A DNA stretch of 64,000 nucleotides, from positions 4,782,001 to 4,846,000 of the forward strand of contig NZ_CP014167.1 in NCBI RefSeq assembly GCF_001685395.1, given 5' to 3'. Under the pieces are notes generated by a model, which worked only from the letters and a program-made list of their open reading frames with translations, was not told the origin of the DNA and did not search any database. Positions within the stretch are counted from its first letter, which is position 1, and each line of letters starts with the position of its first letter. Shown piece by piece: positions 26,781 to 35,474 of this stretch. A program made the translations under genes and the position numbers. This stretch comes from Paenibacillus yonginensis. Lineage in GTDB: Bacteria; Bacillota; Bacilli; Paenibacillales; Paenibacillaceae.

Positions 26781-27485
26781 CTATTTAATAAAGACGCCGC
26801 CGAAAGGGATCACCTCGCGCAGAATCCGCTTGAACAAGCTTTCATTTTGCAGGCTGTCCTCCAGCTTGCGGCTTTCGCGTCCGGCTTGAAGCAGCACGGA
26901 GCCGAGGCCGGTTATTTTCCAATGATAGCTCATATGCTGGCTGGCCAAATGGTTGCCGTAAACAGCAAGCTCCATTCGCGCATTCTCCGGGTAAGCGATA
27001 ACGCTGCTGGCTTGCACATAAAGCGGTTCCGAAGGATGCAGGGCGGCTTCGACGACATGGCCCTCCGTCAGCAGGCCGATCTGGCCAAGACCGGAGAACT
27101 TCATTTTAATGGCATCACGGGTGATGAGCATGTTCTTGACGCTCAGGATTCGGCTTTGTATCGTCACGCCATCCGTGTAATAGAAGAGGTGTCTATAGTC
27201 GTACAGCAGGTCGCTCCCCGTTTGAAGCTCGACAGGCTTCAGGCTGTATCCGGGAGGCAGGACGGCGATGAACTCGCAGGGCCCCGTCAGGTCGGCGCGG
27301 ATGAGCTTGTGCTTCCGGTACATGCCTTTCACGTCCATCAGCCGGTCTGCCCGGCCGGCTGAAGCCCCGCGATAAGCGATGATCTGACCGGGGTGCAGAA
27401 CATGAGCGGTTTCGCCTTCCGACAGCCGGAAGGTGGCGGCTTCGCCTAAAGCTTGGAGCGACTCCGTTTCAAAGTGGATTTCCAC
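26781..27485 (-). CDS. AIM24 family protein
   Basis: 234 residues, all-beta in appearance, matching the AIM24/TIGR00266-like family (HPGQIIAYRG, LTGPCEFIAVLPPGYSLKPV, LYVQASSVIAYPENARMELA, GLGSVLLQAG). Bacterial members form double beta-sandwich assemblies of unknown function and often sit with envelope-stress genes. No signal peptide. It follows the exported coiled-coil gene on the same strand by 23 bp and is probably cotranscribed from the ECF-type promoter at 28025-28053. Confidence 0.85.
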   Translation of the reverse strand: MEIHFETESLQALGEAATFRLSEGETAHVLHPGQIIAYRGASAGRADRLMDVKGMYRKHKLIRADLTGPCEFIAVLPPGYSLKPVELQTGSDLLYDYRHLFYYTDGVTIQSRILSVKNMLITRDAIKMKFSGLGQIGLLTEGHVVEAALHPSEPLYVQASSVIAYPENARMELAVYGNHLASQHMSYHWKITGLGSVLLQAGRESRKLEDSLQNESLFKRILREVIPFGGVFIK

Positions 27486-27508
27486 GGTTTGTCCTCCTTG
27501 GATGTAAT

Positions 27509-27952
27509 TTATTTGCGAAGCAGAACCCGGACCACACGTTTAAATACGAAGTAGCCGATAAACAATCCGATTGCGGAATAGAGCATAATGCGCAGCTTGT
27601 GGGAGGTTGCCTCGCGGGAAGCGTTGATTGCCTGCAGCGTCTGTACCGTTTCGGCAAGCTGACGGTTCTGAGCGGAAAGCTGTTCGTTCTGCGCAGCCAG
27701 CGCCTCGCTTTGCTGCCGGTAGGTTTCCAGGCTGCTTTGGGTATCTTGAAGCTGCTGGGCAGCTTGATCGTAATTGTCCTGAAGGCGGTTAAGTTCGACT
27801 GGCACTTCGGAGAAACTTTTTATACCGTTATAAACGTCATTAAAATAATTCGCATGGGCGGAAGGGAGGTTAGCGTTTAAGAAAAACAAACCGGATAAGA
27901 GCAGGGTCAGAACGTAAAGGGAGCGGACGGCCAGCAGTTTTGTTTTCTTCAT
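27509..27952 (-). CDS. Exported coiled-coil protein with C-terminal membrane anchor
   Basis: 147 residues; family not recognised. The N-terminus is a signal peptide or anchor (LYVLTLLLSGLFFLNA, then PSAHANYF as a likely cleavage site). Residues 50-108 are a Gln/Glu/Leu-rich coiled coil (QLQDTQSSLETYRQQSEALA and on), and residues 120-140 are a second membrane segment (LYSAIGLFIGYFVF) with a basic tail RVVRVLLRK. The coiled coil should lie outside the membrane. GAAAGGAGTG precedes the ATG. First gene of a two-gene unit with the AIM24 protein. Confidence 0.7.
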   Translation of the reverse strand: MKKTKLLAVRSLYVLTLLLSGLFFLNANLPSAHANYFNDVYNGIKSFSEVPVELNRLQDNYDQAAQQLQDTQSSLETYRQQSEALAAQNEQLSAQNRQLAETVQTLQAINASREATSHKLRIMLYSAIGLFIGYFVFKRVVRVLLRK

Positions 27953-27990
27953 TCGGATCGCACTCCTTTCTCAGGCGGCAAACATAAGTA

Positions 27991-28013
27991 AAGGGCAAGC
28001 AGGGCTTGCCCTT
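27991..28013. other. Hairpin in the leader of the coiled-coil gene
   Basis: AAGGGCAAGC AGG GCTTGCCCTT is a perfect 10-bp stem with a 3-base loop and no T-run on either side. It lies in the 5' untranslated part of the minus-strand transcript started at 28025-28053. Confidence 0.6.
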
Positions 28014-28024
28014 ATCTACTACTT

Positions 28025-28053
28025 AGTACGCAGCGGCACGGTCTAAAGTTTCC
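28025..28053 (-). promoter_or_regulatory. ECF-sigma-type promoter before the coiled-coil/AIM24 pair
   Basis: Reading the minus strand: GGAAAC (28053-28048), 17-bp spacer starting TTT, CGTACT (28030-28025). This resembles the sigma-W pattern TGAAAC...CGTA and has the same spacing as three other sites in this window. Confidence 0.5.
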
Positions 28054-28094
28054 TGATATTGCAATTATTTATGACATTTTTCGCGTTTTTTTCA

Positions 28095-28119
28095 GAAAAA
28101 AAGGACGGGCCACCCGCCC
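28095..28119 (-). terminator. Intrinsic terminator of the second AraC gene
   Basis: On the minus strand GGGCGGG TGG CCCGTCC (one G-U pair) is followed by seven T. Confidence 0.8.
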
Positions 28120-28165
28120 TGCGCTGCTCAGCGCCAGAGAGGAACGGGTCTGGAAATGATCCCCT

Positions 28166-29047
28166 TTAATAGGCGAAGCGCTTCCGGTATTTCCGCGGGG
28201 ACACGCCTTCGTATTTCACGAAACAGGAGGTGAAATACGCCGACTGGTTAAAGCCAACCTCCTCGGCGATCCGCGCGATGGACAAGTCGGTCTGCATCAG
28301 CAGCAGCTTGGAGCGTTCCACGCGGTAACGCACCAGATAAGCAGCAGGGGAGCAGCCGAATGCCTTCTGCATACAGCGGGCGATATAAACCGGATGGAAG
28401 TTGATGCTTTCGCCAAGCGCCTTGGCGGTTACTTCCTCCCGGTAATGCTCGCGCAAATAAGCAGCGGCCCTTTCGGCGCAAATCATTTGCGCAGACGGAG
28501 CTTCGCTGGCGGCGAAATCAGCCAGCTGGCGCAGCACCTCTTGGAACAGCAGCTGCTGTTTGAAACGGCTGCCGGGCAGGTGGAGCGATTTGCCGAGCAG
28601 GGTCAGCTCCTCCAGCACTTCGCCGAATTTGCCCGGCTGAGGCAGGCTTACGTACTGCGGTATAAGCTGGGTGAAGGGGGTTATCGTCATGGTCGGCAGA
28701 AACACTGGCAAGTCGGACACGTTATGCTCCGGGCGATGTTCAGGAAGCTGCTCCTGAAGAGTCCATAGACCGGTCGTCTGGAAATGCAGCCAGAAATAAA
28801 AGGTGTCCTCCCGGCATTCGGCCGTTGAATAATGATAGCGGTCGGGTGCCAGAATCAGGCAGTCACCGGAGGAGACCTCGTAATCCCGGCCTTCCTCGCT
28901 GATATAAATGCAGCCGCTCCGCACGAACAGCAGGTCAAATACACCTGTATTCCGTCTGCTCACATGCCGGGAGCCCACAGGCAGGCGTTCATAATCACAG
29001 GCAATAAAATGCGGAAGCGGAGGGATCGTGAACTCCAGCATAAACAT
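28166..29047 (-). CDS. AraC-family transcriptional regulator
   Basis: 293 residues. A cupin-like N-terminal domain (YISEEGRDYEVSSGDCLILA, DRYHYSTAECREDTFYFWLH) precedes a double helix-turn-helix (VTAKALGESINFHPVYIARC; IARIAEEVGFNQSAYFTSCF). The frame stays open to 29476, but that part is antisense to the MATE gene; the ATG at 29047 has AAGGAT 9 bases upstream. Divergent from the MATE exporter, so a regulator-target link is possible. Layout resembles carbohydrate-type AraC regulators. Confidence 0.9.
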   Translation of the reverse strand: MFMLEFTIPPLPHFIACDYERLPVGSRHVSRRNTGVFDLLFVRSGCIYISEEGRDYEVSSGDCLILAPDRYHYSTAECREDTFYFWLHFQTTGLWTLQEQLPEHRPEHNVSDLPVFLPTMTITPFTQLIPQYVSLPQPGKFGEVLEELTLLGKSLHLPGSRFKQQLLFQEVLRQLADFAASEAPSAQMICAERAAAYLREHYREEVTAKALGESINFHPVYIARCMQKAFGCSPAAYLVRYRVERSKLLLMQTDLSIARIAEEVGFNQSAYFTSCFVKYEGVSPRKYRKRFAY

Positions 29048-29125
29048 AAATAATCTATCCTTTTCTGAAGGGAGATATGGTTGGAATTTTGAAACTTTAG
29101 GTTGTAAAAATGATAGTTCCGATTC

Positions 29126-29155
29126 AGTATACCATCTATAATTTGTTTCAGACAA
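29126..29155 (-). promoter_or_regulatory. Probable promoter of the second AraC gene
   Basis: Minus strand TTGTCT (29155-29150), 18-bp spacer, TATACT (29131-29126). Confidence 0.45.
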
Positions 29156-29207
29156 AAATGTGAAGGAGCAAAGAGCGCTGCTCTTTCTTTCCCTTCGGGA
29201 GGTTGTA

Positions 29208-30629
29208 ATGTTGAAAAAAGAATCGCCCCATAAATTCTCATTATGGATGCTCGCCTGGCCCATCTTCATCGAGCAGTTTCTCCAGTTCCTGCTGGGGGCA
29301 GTCGATACGCTGATGGTCAGCCATCTGTCGGATGACGCCGTGGCAGTGGTTGGGTTCTCCAACCAGCTGTTCAACGCGCTGACAACCTTGTTCGTGACGG
29401 TGGCGAGCGGGGCAGGGATTCTGATCGCGCAGAAGATCGGCTCCGCTAAAGAGGAGGAAGCCCGGACAGTCGGCATAATCGGATTAAAGGTAACGGCTTT
29501 GATCGGACTGGTTCTAAGTGTGGTCCTGATTGCCTTCCCTGGGCCGATCGCCCGAATCCTGCAGCTGCCGGACGAATTAATGTCCTTGGGAGAAACCTAT
29601 ATATCCATCGTTGGCGGGGGGATGATCCTGACGGCGCTGATCGCGGTATTGAGCACCGAAATTCGCAGCACGGGCAACACAAAAGCGCCGATGCTGATCG
29701 CGGTGGGCATGAATCTGATTCATATCGCACTCAACTATTGTTTTATCTTTGGCAGATTTGGTTTTCCGCAAGCCGGGCTCGCCGGGGTGGGCGTGTCTAC
29801 GGTAACAAGCCGTACGCTGGCCTGTATCGTGTTGTTTATTATTTTCCTGAATGCTTTCAGCCGGAAAATTAACTTTAAAGATCTTCGCTTGTTTGATCGC
29901 AAGCTCTTTAAAGAGATTATGGACATCGGCTGGCCGCTGGGCGTCAACTCGGCCAGCTGGTTTTTCTCCCAGCTGGTGATCTTTTCGTTCCTGGCCATGC
30001 TTGGTGCAAAAGAGCTGGCCGCCCGGACGTATATGAATACGCTGGAATCGTTCTGCTTCCTGCTTGGTTTCTCGGTTGCGCTTGCGCTGCAAATTCAGGT
30101 CGCCCACCTCTTCGGCGGGGGACGAACCAAAGAAGCCTACAAGGCTTCTTATAAAGCGCTGGCCATCGGGCTTCCGCTGGTAACGCTGAATGCTCTGATT
30201 CTCGTCTTCTGCGGCCGCAGCCTGCTGGGTCTGTTCACGGATGATCCGGTCATCCTGAACATCGCGGAATCACTGTTATGGCTCAATATGCTGCTCCAGC
30301 CGGGGAAAATGCTCAACATGGCCCTCGGCAACTCGCTGAATGCCGTCGGCGATGCCCGATACACGATGACGGTATCGCTGATTGTCATGTGGATTGTAGC
30401 CGTTTGCGGCTCTTACCTGTTAGGCGTGTCCGCCGCTTGGGGCATCACGGCCATTTACAGCTGTATGATCGCTGATGAATACACGCGCGGAGTATTTTCG
30501 TTTGTACGCTGGAGAGCCCGTAAACGGCTCCGCATCAAGGAGCAGGAGATGGAACACGAAGCTGCGAACCAGCAAAGCTGGAACGGGGGCAGCGGAGGCA
30601 AGCCGGCCGGGGCTGTTTTTTTCAGCTGA
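29208..30629 (+). CDS. MATE-family efflux transporter
   Basis: 473 residues, about 12 membrane segments in two homologous halves. LAWPIFIEQFLQFLLGAVDT near the N-terminus and the repeated PLGVNSASWFFSQL in the second half are typical of MATE drug/Na+ or H+ antiporters. The ATG at 29208 has GGGAGG 5 bases upstream; the frame is open to 29160 but those codons have no ribosome site. The last ~30 residues are hydrophilic (EQEMEHEAANQQSWNGGSGG). Substrate unknown. Confidence 0.92.
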   Translation: MLKKESPHKFSLWMLAWPIFIEQFLQFLLGAVDTLMVSHLSDDAVAVVGFSNQLFNALTTLFVTVASGAGILIAQKIGSAKEEEARTVGIIGLKVTALIGLVLSVVLIAFPGPIARILQLPDELMSLGETYISIVGGGMILTALIAVLSTEIRSTGNTKAPMLIAVGMNLIHIALNYCFIFGRFGFPQAGLAGVGVSTVTSRTLACIVLFIIFLNAFSRKINFKDLRLFDRKLFKEIMDIGWPLGVNSASWFFSQLVIFSFLAMLGAKELAARTYMNTLESFCFLLGFSVALALQIQVAHLFGGGRTKEAYKASYKALAIGLPLVTLNALILVFCGRSLLGLFTDDPVILNIAESLLWLNMLLQPGKMLNMALGNSLNAVGDARYTMTVSLIVMWIVAVCGSYLLGVSAAWGITAIYSCMIADEYTRGVFSFVRWRARKRLRIKEQEMEHEAANQQSWNGGSGGKPAGAVFFS

Positions 30630-30679
30630 ATAAAACAGCGGCTCAGCCATCGCCATCCCATAAGGGTTCTATAGAACAT

Positions 30680-30715
30680 GGGCATCTTTCCCGGAAAGGG
30701 AGGGGTGCCTTTTTG
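30680..30715 (+). terminator. Intrinsic terminator between MATE gene and bmrA
   Basis: GGGCATCTTTCCC and GGGAGGGGTGCC pair imperfectly and are followed by TTTTTG. Confidence 0.75.
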
Positions 30716-30829
30716 CTATGCCTGTTCATATTAAGTTAACATAAAGGGGATATAGTTAGTTCTCACAGAGGCTGCCCGACTACAAGAAAGATTACTTTGC
30801 GGCCGGATAAAGGGGAGATTATTTACAAG

Positions 30830-32557
30830 ATGTACAGCTGGAAAAGCTTTTTTCGTTTGATCGGTGATACCCGTCCATCCAAAGCGAAACTGGGGATTGC
30901 CTTGGGGTTGTCTTTGATTTCCACGATTGGCGGGCTTGTCGTGCCGCTGCTTACCCGTGATTTGGTGGACGGATTTTCATTGCAGAGCATTACGCCGCTG
31001 TCGGTGATCCTGATGGTGTTGGCATTTGTCGCCCAGGCGGTATCCGGCGCGGTTTCAATTTATTTGCTGAATCATGTTGGACAAACGGTGGTGTCGCGGC
31101 TCCGGGACCGTTTGTGGTCGAAGCTGCTGTCGCTGTCGCTGCCATATTACAATGAACACCGGACCGGTGATACGATTTCGCGTATGACCAATGATACGGC
31201 TGTTGTCAGAGGGTTAATTTCGGAGCATATTTCCGGCTTTGTGAACGGTGTAATTTCGGCGATAGGCGCGATTGTGATTCTGCTGTTTATGGATTGGAAA
31301 ATGACGCTGATCACCTTCGTGGCGGTGCCTTTATGTGTCGCTGTCATCGCGCCGGTCGGCCGCCGGCTGTATCTCATTTCCAAAGATACGCAGGACGAAA
31401 CGGCTTCCTTCACGACTACGCTGAACCAAGCTTTATCCGAAATTCGGCTGGTTAAATCGTCGAATGGTGAGCGGGTTGAATACGAGAATGGGCAGAAAGG
31501 GATCACCAAGCTGCTAAAGCTCGGCATTGCCGAAGGGAAAATGCAGGCGATTATTTCGCCGCTGACGATGTTTGTGATCATGCTGATACTGGTTGTCATC
31601 ATCGGTTACGGCGGCATGCGTGTGACCCAAGGACAAATGACGGCAGGTTCGCTTGTTGCTTTCATCCTTTATTTATTCCAGATTATATTTCCGGTTACCC
31701 AGGTGACACAGTTCTTTACACAGCTGCAGAAAGCCAAAGGGGCCACACAGCGAATTATAGAAACGTTGGAAGCCGAGGAAGAAGACATTCATACGGGCGA
31801 AGAGCTGACCCGCCTGAATGAGCCGATTGTGCTGGAGGAGCTGAGCTTCTCTTATCCGGGGAGCGATGAAGCGACGCTGGAGCGGATTTCCTTCAGGGTG
31901 GAGCCAGGGAAGGTAACGGCTATCGTCGGACCGAGCGGCGGGGGCAAAACGACCTTGTTCTCTTTGGTTGAACGATTCTATCAGCCTACAAGCGGCGTCA
32001 TGAAGCTCGGCGGAACCGAGGTATCCAGGTATTCGCTGCGCTCCTGGCGCGGACGGATCGGTTACGTATCCCAGGAGAGTCCGCTGATCGCCGGCTCGAT
32101 CCGGGACAATGTCCTGTACGGCCTGGAGCGACAGGTGACTGAAGACGAGCTGAATGAAGCGCTGCGTATGGCCTACGCCGATATCTTCATCCGCGATTTC
32201 CCGGATGGTATGGAGACGCAGGTCGGCGAACGCGGCGTCAAGCTGTCCGGCGGCCAGCGGCAGCGGATCGCGATTGCCCGGGCGATTTTGCGTAATCCTG
32301 ACCTGCTCATGCTGGATGAAGCGACTTCCAGTCTCGACAGCAAATCGGAAGCGATCGTCCAGGAGGCGCTGTCGAATCTGATGAAGGGGCGGACGACGCT
32401 GGTCATTGCCCACCGCTTGTCCACGGTAGTGGATGCGGATCAGATTTTATTTATCGAGAAGGGACGGATCACCGGGCGGGGAACCCATGCCCAGCTGTAT
32501 GAGGTACATGACTTATATCGGGAATTTGCGGATCATCAGCTCAAGGTTCGGGCCTGA
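30830..32557 (+). CDS. bmrA: ABC multidrug exporter, BmrA orthologue
   Basis: 575 residues, a half-transporter with an N-terminal six-helix domain and a C-terminal nucleotide-binding domain. It matches Bacillus BmrA along its whole length (PLLTRDLVDGFS, RMTNDTAVVRGLISEHISGF, SLVAFILYLFQIIFP). Walker A is VGPSGGGKTT, signature LSGGQRQRIAIARA, Walker B LLMLDEATSSLD and the H-loop IAHRLSTVVDADQ. The ATG at 30830 has AAGGGGAGA upstream. It works as a homodimer that pumps drugs outward. Monocistronic with its own terminator. Confidence 0.95.
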   Translation: MYSWKSFFRLIGDTRPSKAKLGIALGLSLISTIGGLVVPLLTRDLVDGFSLQSITPLSVILMVLAFVAQAVSGAVSIYLLNHVGQTVVSRLRDRLWSKLLSLSLPYYNEHRTGDTISRMTNDTAVVRGLISEHISGFVNGVISAIGAIVILLFMDWKMTLITFVAVPLCVAVIAPVGRRLYLISKDTQDETASFTTTLNQALSEIRLVKSSNGERVEYENGQKGITKLLKLGIAEGKMQAIISPLTMFVIMLILVVIIGYGGMRVTQGQMTAGSLVAFILYLFQIIFPVTQVTQFFTQLQKAKGATQRIIETLEAEEEDIHTGEELTRLNEPIVLEELSFSYPGSDEATLERISFRVEPGKVTAIVGPSGGGKTTLFSLVERFYQPTSGVMKLGGTEVSRYSLRSWRGRIGYVSQESPLIAGSIRDNVLYGLERQVTEDELNEALRMAYADIFIRDFPDGMETQVGERGVKLSGGQRQRIAIARAILRNPDLLMLDEATSSLDSKSEAIVQEALSNLMKGRTTLVIAHRLSTVVDADQILFIEKGRITGRGTHAQLYEVHDLYREFADHQLKVRA

Positions 32558-32577
32558 TCCACGTATGAAGCGGGAGC

Positions 32578-32612
32578 GGAACGCGATTTAGCGTTTCGTT
32601 CCTTGTTTTTTT
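32578..32612 (+). terminator. Intrinsic terminator after bmrA
   Basis: GGAACGC and GCGTTTCGTTCC form a stem around GATTTA, followed by TTGTTTTTTT. Confidence 0.85.
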
Positions 32613-32678
32613 GTACAAGGCTGCCGTGCTTCCGGGGGATGCTTTCTCAAATTGGGAAAAATATTTCTTCAAAGAATC

Positions 32679-32707
32679 TGATACATTTCTTCTGCGGCGT
32701 CCGTCTT
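32679..32707 (+). promoter_or_regulatory. ECF-sigma-type (probable auto-) promoter
   Basis: TGATAC (32679-32684), 17-bp spacer, CGTCTT (32702-32707), 36 bp before the TTG start of the ECF sigma gene. ECF operons are normally autoregulated, so this is a good candidate for the sigma factor's own site. Confidence 0.6.
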
Positions 32708-32742
32708 TTATACAGCTGCGGCAAGAAAGGAGGCTGGAACCA

Positions 32743-33291
32743 TTGACGATTCCGGAATCGGCGACATTCAAACAACTATTCTACCAGCATTACCCCGCGG
32801 TGCTGCGCAAGCTGACCGGCCTGCTGGGGGATAAAGCGATAGCGGAGGATTTGGCACAGGAAACGTTCTTGAAAATGTACCGCCAGCCGCCGGATCAATT
32901 GGATTCGGCGGGTGCATGGCTGCACCGGGTTGCCACCCGGCTGGCTTATGACTATATGGGCAGCGCTGCCAGGCAGCGTAAGCTGACAGAGCGGCAGGAG
33001 CTGCTGCTGGGAGCCGAGGGGGCAGCAAGCCCGTCCGGTGAAGAAGAGCTGATTCGTCAGCTCGATCAGGAGGAGGTCCGGGGCTGGCTGCAGCAGCTGC
33101 CAGAGCGTGACCGTAAGGCACTCCTGCTGCGGTATTCGGGTTATACGTATGCCGAGATTGCCCATGAGCTTTCCATCAGACCGCCTGTGGTAGGCACGCT
33201 GCTGGCCCGGGCAACGGAGCGGCTGCGCAAACGTGCTGGCGAATCGGCCCATATGGAGCAGGAGTCTTCCTTGGAGCAAGGGCTTCGATGA
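32743..33291 (+). CDS. ECF-type RNA polymerase sigma factor
   Basis: 182 residues. Region 2 covers about residues 10-75 (LLGDKAIAEDLAQETFLKMY, AWLHRVATRLAYDYMG) and region 4 about 115-165 (LPERDRKALLLRYSGYTYAE, IAHELSIRPPVVGTLLARA). Region 3 is absent, as in ECF factors. The TTG at 32743 is 9 bases after AAAGGAGG; the frame is open back to 32611 but includes the bmrA terminator and the promoter. First gene of an operon with a membrane anti-sigma-like protein and an ABC exporter. Confidence 0.93.
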   Translation: MTIPESATFKQLFYQHYPAVLRKLTGLLGDKAIAEDLAQETFLKMYRQPPDQLDSAGAWLHRVATRLAYDYMGSAARQRKLTERQELLLGAEGAASPSGEEELIRQLDQEEVRGWLQQLPERDRKALLLRYSGYTYAEIAHELSIRPPVVGTLLARATERLRKRAGESAHMEQESSLEQGLR

Positions 33292-33318
33292 AACAACAGG
33301 TAAAGGAGATGAACAAAG

Positions 33319-34533
33319 ATGGCCAAAGAACAATCAGAGATGAACAAGGTGCAAATGATAGAAGAGACAGATAAGGCTTGGTATCGGCTGATGAAGACGC
33401 TGGAGCAGGAACCGGCCAATGATTACTGGGAACAGGCTGACCGAAAGGGCGGGATCCCGGCTGCTTCCAAGGAAAGAGTCGAGACTTATCGGCTGCAGGA
33501 GGAGCTTAACACGGCTCAGGGTTCGGCCTTGATCGAAAGTGGAGCTGCTGCTTCGGGAATGAAGCTGGAGAACGAAGTTCATGTAGACCGTGGGGCAGCA
33601 CAAGCAGCACAGGCAGTGCACAATTCGCCTGCAGCCAAACCGCGGAAACGCGGTAGCGGCAGAGCGCGCAAATGGACGGCTTTGGCTGCAGCCGCGGCTG
33701 TGGCAGCTGTAGTGACCGTAACTCCGGCCGGTAACAAGGCGCTGGCTTCCATTCTGGGACAATTCAGGATGGAGCAGGTAACCGAAGTGAACGAGAAGGA
33801 TATGGAGCAGCTGTTCAACTCGGTCTTCCAGTCGGGGATTTCGGACAAAGAGATTAACCGGTTTGGTACCTTTACGGTGGAGACCGGCAAGGGGTATGGA
33901 GAATTGACAGCTCAAGAGGCAACCAAGGAGGCCGGCGTTCCGATGCTACCTGAATCGGTGACCGGGAAGCAGCAGCATATTTACGTGAGCCCCGGCAGCA
34001 AGCTGAGCTTAACCATGAAGGTCAATGAAATCAATAAAGTCATGAAGCAGCTGGGAGCAAGCAAGCTGTTCCCGACCAGCATAGATGGCAAAACGATTAC
34101 GCTGGAATCATCGCCGATCGTTTATTACAATGTGGCGCTGGGCAACAAGGACATCGTCGGAAATTTATCGCAAACACGGGTTCCTTCCGTGTCAATTGAC
34201 GATACAGCCGATGTGCATGAGGCGCTTGAGGCCGTTATCCAGTTCCCGCTCCTGCCGCAGCAGCTTAAAGAGAGCCTGCAGCAGAGCCAGTTCCTGACTA
34301 CGGGCGAAATACCGCTGCCGGTATTTACCCAGGACGGAACCCAAACGCAGCAGATCGCCATAGGTCAGACTAAAGTGCTGCTAAACACCCATCATTACCA
34401 GGATTCCAAACAGCTCGAAGCGATTTGGGTGAAGGACGACTCATTATTTACTTACAGCATCTATATTAATAATGAGCAGACCGGAGCCGAGAAGCAGTTC
34501 CGCACCAAATTGCAGGAGTTGGTTGAAGCGTGA
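33319..34533 (+). CDS. Membrane anti-sigma-factor-like protein
   Basis: 404 residues; no family named with certainty. A hydrophilic N-terminal part of ~118 residues (cytoplasmic, able to bind the sigma factor) is followed by one Ala/Val-rich membrane segment (about 119-136) and an outer domain of ~265 residues. This layout and its place 27 bp after an ECF sigma gene indicate an anti-sigma factor. No zinc HxxxCxxC anti-sigma motif is present. AAAGGAGATGA precedes the ATG. Its stop overlaps the ABC ATPase start (GTGA). Confidence 0.75.
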   Translation: MAKEQSEMNKVQMIEETDKAWYRLMKTLEQEPANDYWEQADRKGGIPAASKERVETYRLQEELNTAQGSALIESGAAASGMKLENEVHVDRGAAQAAQAVHNSPAAKPRKRGSGRARKWTALAAAAAVAAVVTVTPAGNKALASILGQFRMEQVTEVNEKDMEQLFNSVFQSGISDKEINRFGTFTVETGKGYGELTAQEATKEAGVPMLPESVTGKQQHIYVSPGSKLSLTMKVNEINKVMKQLGASKLFPTSIDGKTITLESSPIVYYNVALGNKDIVGNLSQTRVPSVSIDDTADVHEALEAVIQFPLLPQQLKESLQQSQFLTTGEIPLPVFTQDGTQTQQIAIGQTKVLLNTHHYQDSKQLEAIWVKDDSLFTYSIYINNEQTGAEKQFRTKLQELVEA

Positions 34534-35474
34534 TTGCTATTCAGACTGAAGGTTTAACGAAACAATTTCATAACGGCCGGGGGTGCCGCGATGTATCCAT
34601 CACGGTGCAGGAAGGGGAAGCCTTTGGCTTCCTCGGCCCCAACGGCGCAGGTAAAAGCACGCTCGTCAAAATGCTGGTCGGCCTGATCTTCCCAACGGAA
34701 GGTCGGGCTTCCCTGTTTGGCGAGCCTGTCGGCAGTCTGGCTGCCCGGCGCCATCTTGGTTATTTGCCTGAGCTGTACCGGTATCAGGAGTGGCTGACCG
34801 GCGAAGAGGTCGTGCGTCTTCACGCCAAGCTGTGCGGATTATCCCGCAGTGAAACGAACCGTAGGGTTCCGGAGCTGCTGGAGCGGGTCGGCATCGGTCT
34901 GCGTTCAAAGGATCGGGTCAAGGGTTATTCCAAAGGCATGCAGCAGCGTCTGGGTCTGGCCTGCGCACTCGTCAGCGATCCGAAGATTCTGTTTCTGGAC
35001 GAACCCTCGTCGGCCATGGACCCGATCGGACGAAGCGAGGTCCGGCAGCTGCTGCATGAGTGGAAAGCGGAGGGGAAGACGATTTTCCTGAATTCGCACC
35101 TTATGGAAGACGTAGAGGCCATATGTGATCGTGTCGCGCTGCTGAATAACGGCGAAGTTCTGCAGCAGGGCAGGGTTGAAGATGTGCTTCATCAGCGGCC
35201 GGTTTGGCAAATCAGGGTCGGCGGCTTTACGCCGCCTATGCTGGACTGGCTTCGGGAAGAAACAGGCTTCACCATTCAGGTGGCCGGATTGAAAGTGGAT
35301 GGTTCAGCCGTGCTTGAAGCGGAGCTCCGGAATGAAGAGCAGGCCGGATGGCTTCATGCTCTGGTGATGGAGCAGGGCATGACGCTGTACGAAAGCGCAC
35401 GCGCCAAAACGCGGCTTGAGGAATGGTTTGTCGCCGAACTTGCCGGCAAGAGCCACAGGGGGGAAAAGGCATGA
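34530..35474 (+). CDS. ABC transporter ATP-binding protein
   Basis: 314 residues. Walker A GPNGAGKST (about 37-45), Q-loop LGYLPELYRYQEWL, a signature weakened to YSKGMQQRLGLACA, Walker B ILFLDEPSSAMDP and H-loop LNSHLMEDVEAICD. This is the CcmA/BcrA-like type that pairs with a separate permease. The C-terminal ~90 residues form an extra regulatory region. GTG start overlaps the anti-sigma-like stop by 4 bp, and its own stop overlaps the permease start, so the genes are translationally coupled. Confidence 0.93.
   Translation: MIAIQTEGLTKQFHNGRGCRDVSITVQEGEAFGFLGPNGAGKSTLVKMLVGLIFPTEGRASLFGEPVGSLAARRHLGYLPELYRYQEWLTGEEVVRLHAKLCGLSRSETNRRVPELLERVGIGLRSKDRVKGYSKGMQQRLGLACALVSDPKILFLDEPSSAMDPIGRSEVRQLLHEWKAEGKTIFLNSHLMEDVEAICDRVALLNNGEVLQQGRVEDVLHQRPVWQIRVGGFTPPMLDWLREETGFTIQVAGLKVDGSAVLEAELRNEEQAGWLHALVMEQGMTLYESARAKTRLEEWFVAELAGKSHRGEKA

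Noticed and set aside
29048..29476. N-terminal extension of the second AraC gene
   Set aside because: Those codons are antisense to the MATE gene; a ribosome site fits the ATG at 29047.
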